From positions 1 through 5,818 of the forward strand of contig JAESUT010000214.1 of NCBI GenBank assembly GCA_016762995.1: a DNA stretch of 5,818 nucleotides. Direction: 5' to 3'. Under the pieces are notes generated by a model. The model did no database searches, was not told the DNA's origin, and worked only from the letters and a program-made list of their open reading frames with translations. The translations under genes and the position numbers were made by a program. Every line of letters begins with the position of its first letter. Positions within the stretch are counted from its first letter, which is position 1. Below are positions 4,102-5,818 of this stretch, piece after piece. The stretch is from Gammaproteobacteria bacterium (GTDB taxonomy: Bacteria > Pseudomonadota > Gammaproteobacteria > Pseudomonadales > Pseudohongiellaceae).

Positions 4102-5818
4102 CTAGTCAGCGAGTAAAGGCGGCATGGGACAGTCGATGGTCGCAGCAATCGCTCTGAGCAACTCTGCCTCTATAGCTTGAATTTTTCCATCGGCGGTAAT
4201 ACTGCGAACACAGGCTTTAAGTAATGCGGGTTTTTGCAAGGGCTTCAGATCTGCGAGCTCATCCAAGGCATTGTTCAATGTCGCAAAATCAATCTTGCTG
4301 ACTGCGATGAGCTCAAGCGACATATCTAGCGCATCGGCGCCAGCGGCGAAAGTTTCCTCGCTAGAGATTCCCTCTTGAACAGTGGAGTGGGTGAGTATGG
4401 ATAACAATACGGAAACGGACTGCTTACATCGCTTCAGGTTTTTCCGTCCAAAATACGGCGCCTCATCCTTTCCGAACACAGCTTCTAAACTGTGCATCAC
4501 AATCTTTTGCAGCGCCCATTCCAACAAACTCATCTTCTTATCTATCTCGACAAGGGTTTTGAAGTTATCTCTAAACAACAAATACTGGCTCTGTGACAAC
4601 TGACGCAAGCTAGACAGTGCGATGGTAACTAGCGGTAGACGCTGCTCTGCTACAATGTCTTGCTCCGACTGACGCAGGATTTTCAACTCTTCAAATACGC
4701 CGACATCCGCACTGGATTTCAACACTTCCAGTTGCTTAGCCCGAACCGAGTCATCTTTACTCAGCACGAGAAAATAGACAATCGCACGCGCTCCCGACGG
4801 TTCGCGCGCCGCCTCCAGAAACAGCTGCGGGATCTGCCTCACTAAGGCGTCCGCGTAATCTAAATGTTTGCCATTGGGATTCCCAACCTGGTTGATCACA
4901 GCATCGGCCAATAAGACACCGGTGGCACCTGTTAGTATCGTCGTCATCTTCTCACGCTGAGTCGGTCCATCCGCCTTCGGGCGTTGCTCACCAGCGTCGG
5001 TTGCAGCAAGAGCGGATCGATCCCAATCACTTTCATCGTAGTCGCCTTTCCAGCCCGGCAGGACGGCGCGAATACGATCGTCCAATGGCGGGTGGGTCGC
5101 GTACAGACTACCTAGCTTTGAGATCTGCCCCTCTTCAAACAAGGCATGGCTGATCTCTGCGCTCTTGGGATTCTTTAAATAGGAATGGTTTTGGTTGCGC
5201 GCTATCTGCATCAACGCCTGCCCTATGCCATCTGGGTTGCGTGTAAATTGCACCGCCGAGGCATCGGCCAGAAATTCACGCTGCCTGCTCACGGCAGCCT
5301 TTATCAGATTGCCAAAAAAAGTGCCGACGAAGCCCACTACTACTAGACCTAACCCGAGAAACACGATTCCACCGGAATCTTTAGAGCGACGACTATAGGC
5401 GCCGCCTCGTAGCAGGTAATAGCCAATAATACCTAGCACCATGATCCCGTGTAACACGCCGATAAGGCGAATATTGATACGCATGTCGCCATGCAAGATA
5501 TGACTGAACTCGTGAGCAATAACGCCCTGCAGCTGATCGCGACTCAGTGTGTCGATAGTGCCTCGGGTGACTGCAACGATAGCATCGCTAGTCGAGTATC
5601 CCGCCGCGAAGGCATTGATACCACTCTCCTCCATCAGGTACACAGGCGGAACCGGCGTTCCCGAAGCAATCGCCATTTCTTCAACAATATTGAGGACGCG
5701 TCGCTCAGCAGGATCGGCAGATCCAGACACTAACAAACGTCCGTTCATCATTTCGGCGATACGAGCACCGCCACCGGAGAGCGAGCTAATCTTATAGAGG
5801 CTGCCGAAAAGCACTACC
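4102..5818 (-). CDS. M48-family membrane zinc metalloprotease with C-terminal TerB-like tail (partial, N-terminus off window)
   Basis: The frame is open through the right edge, with GTA and GTG as the last two codons, so 571 residues are visible. GTG 5814 is probably internal (VVLFGSLYK continues a membrane segment) and serves as residue 1 for numbering here. The zinc site is HEFSH (101-105), with the third ligand probably Glu180 in REFLADASAVQF (179-190). ATHPPLDDRI (239-248) is another M48 signature. Two membrane helices follow the HExxH (about 113-135 and 149-169), as in HtpX-like peptidases. The cytoplasm-facing active site likely cleaves membrane or misfolded proteins. After about residue 290 comes a long helical region, ending in ACVRSITADGKIQAIEAELL (534-553) and CPMPPLL, resembling a TerB-like module. 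In many genomes such genes sit beside lemA, which would lie beyond the right edge here. It converges on the DUF6122-like gene with 10 bp between stop codons. Confidence 0.93.
   Translation of the reverse strand, partial: VVLFGSLYKISSLSGGGARIAEMMNGRLLVSGSADPAERRVLNIVEEMAIASGTPVPPVYLMEESGINAFAAGYSTSDAIVAVTRGTIDTLSRDQLQGVIAHEFSHILHGDMRINIRLIGVLHGIMVLGIIGYYLLRGGAYSRRSKDSGGIVFLGLGLVVVGFVGTFFGNLIKAAVSRQREFLADASAVQFTRNPDGIGQALMQIARNQNHSYLKNPKSAEISHALFEEGQISKLGSLYATHPPLDDRIRAVLPGWKGDYDESDWDRSALAATDAGEQRPKADGPTQREKMTTILTGATGVLLADAVINQVGNPNGKHLDYADALVRQIPQLFLEAAREPSGARAIVYFLVLSKDDSVRAKQLEVLKSSADVGVFEELKILRQSEQDIVAEQRLPLVTIALSSLRQLSQSQYLLFRDNFKTLVEIDKKMSLLEWALQKIVMHSLEAVFGKDEAPYFGRKNLKRCKQSVSVLLSILTHSTVQEGISSEETFAAGADALDMSLELIAVSKIDFATLNNALDELADLKPLQKPALLKACVRSITADGKIQAIEAELLRAIAATIDCPMPPLLAD

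Noticed and set aside
4089..4104. A bidirectional terminator between the converging DUF6122-like and metalloprotease genes
   Set aside because: Only 10 bp separate the stop codons, and no hairpin with a T-tract is visible there. Any terminators would have to lie inside the opposing coding sequences.
5812..5814. GTG as the start codon of the metalloprotease
   Set aside because: The frame is open to the window edge (GTA precedes it), the context VVLFGSLYK reads as the end of a membrane helix, and M48 proteins of this type have further N-terminal membrane sequence.
1..5818. A defence, mobile-element or secondary-metabolite cluster
   Set aside because: No transposase, integrase, nuclease, toxin-antitoxin, tRNA junction or biosynthetic enzyme is found. 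All genes fit ordinary regulation, uptake and membrane maintenance.

Overview
The window appears to be chromosomal DNA from a Gram-negative bacterium. It encodes a TonB-dependent outer-membrane receptor with a signal peptide and a C-terminal Phe. Base composition is roughly balanced, and the gene set (PadR with a partner membrane protein, TetR next to a receptor, a DUF6122-like protein, an M48 peptidase) would fit a marine or environmental gammaproteobacterium. The taxonomic placement is inference; no RNA gene is present to support it.

Layout: positions 1-1404 hold three genes on the minus strand. In reading order they are a TetR-family regulator (1404-805), a PadR-family regulator (695-354), and the start of a small membrane protein that overlaps padR by 13 bp and runs off the left edge (366-1). 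Positions 1405-1598 are a divergent control region. On the plus strand follow a 716-residue TonB-dependent receptor (1599-3749) and, 48 bp later, a DUF6122-like integral membrane protein (to 4091), which probably uses a non-standard start. From the right edge, a large M48-type membrane metalloprotease, cut off at its N-terminus, runs on the minus strand and ends at 4102, 10 bp from the DUF6122-like stop codon.

Two regulatory units can be read. (1) tetR and the receptor are divergent. The best receptor promoter (TTGACT-18-TAAGAT, 1484-1513) contains a 22-bp imperfect palindrome (1491-1512) between and overlapping its core elements, the usual arrangement for a TetR-type repressor controlling its neighbour. 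(2) padR and the following membrane protein look like a translationally coupled regulator/membrane-partner pair. The metalloprotease belongs to a separate transcription unit.

I found no mobile element, CRISPR array, tRNA/rRNA or defence system. The most interesting points are the promoter-embedded palindrome, the probable ATT start of the DUF6122-like gene, the lone cysteine pair in the receptor's last predicted loop, and the TerB-like C-terminal tail of the metalloprotease.
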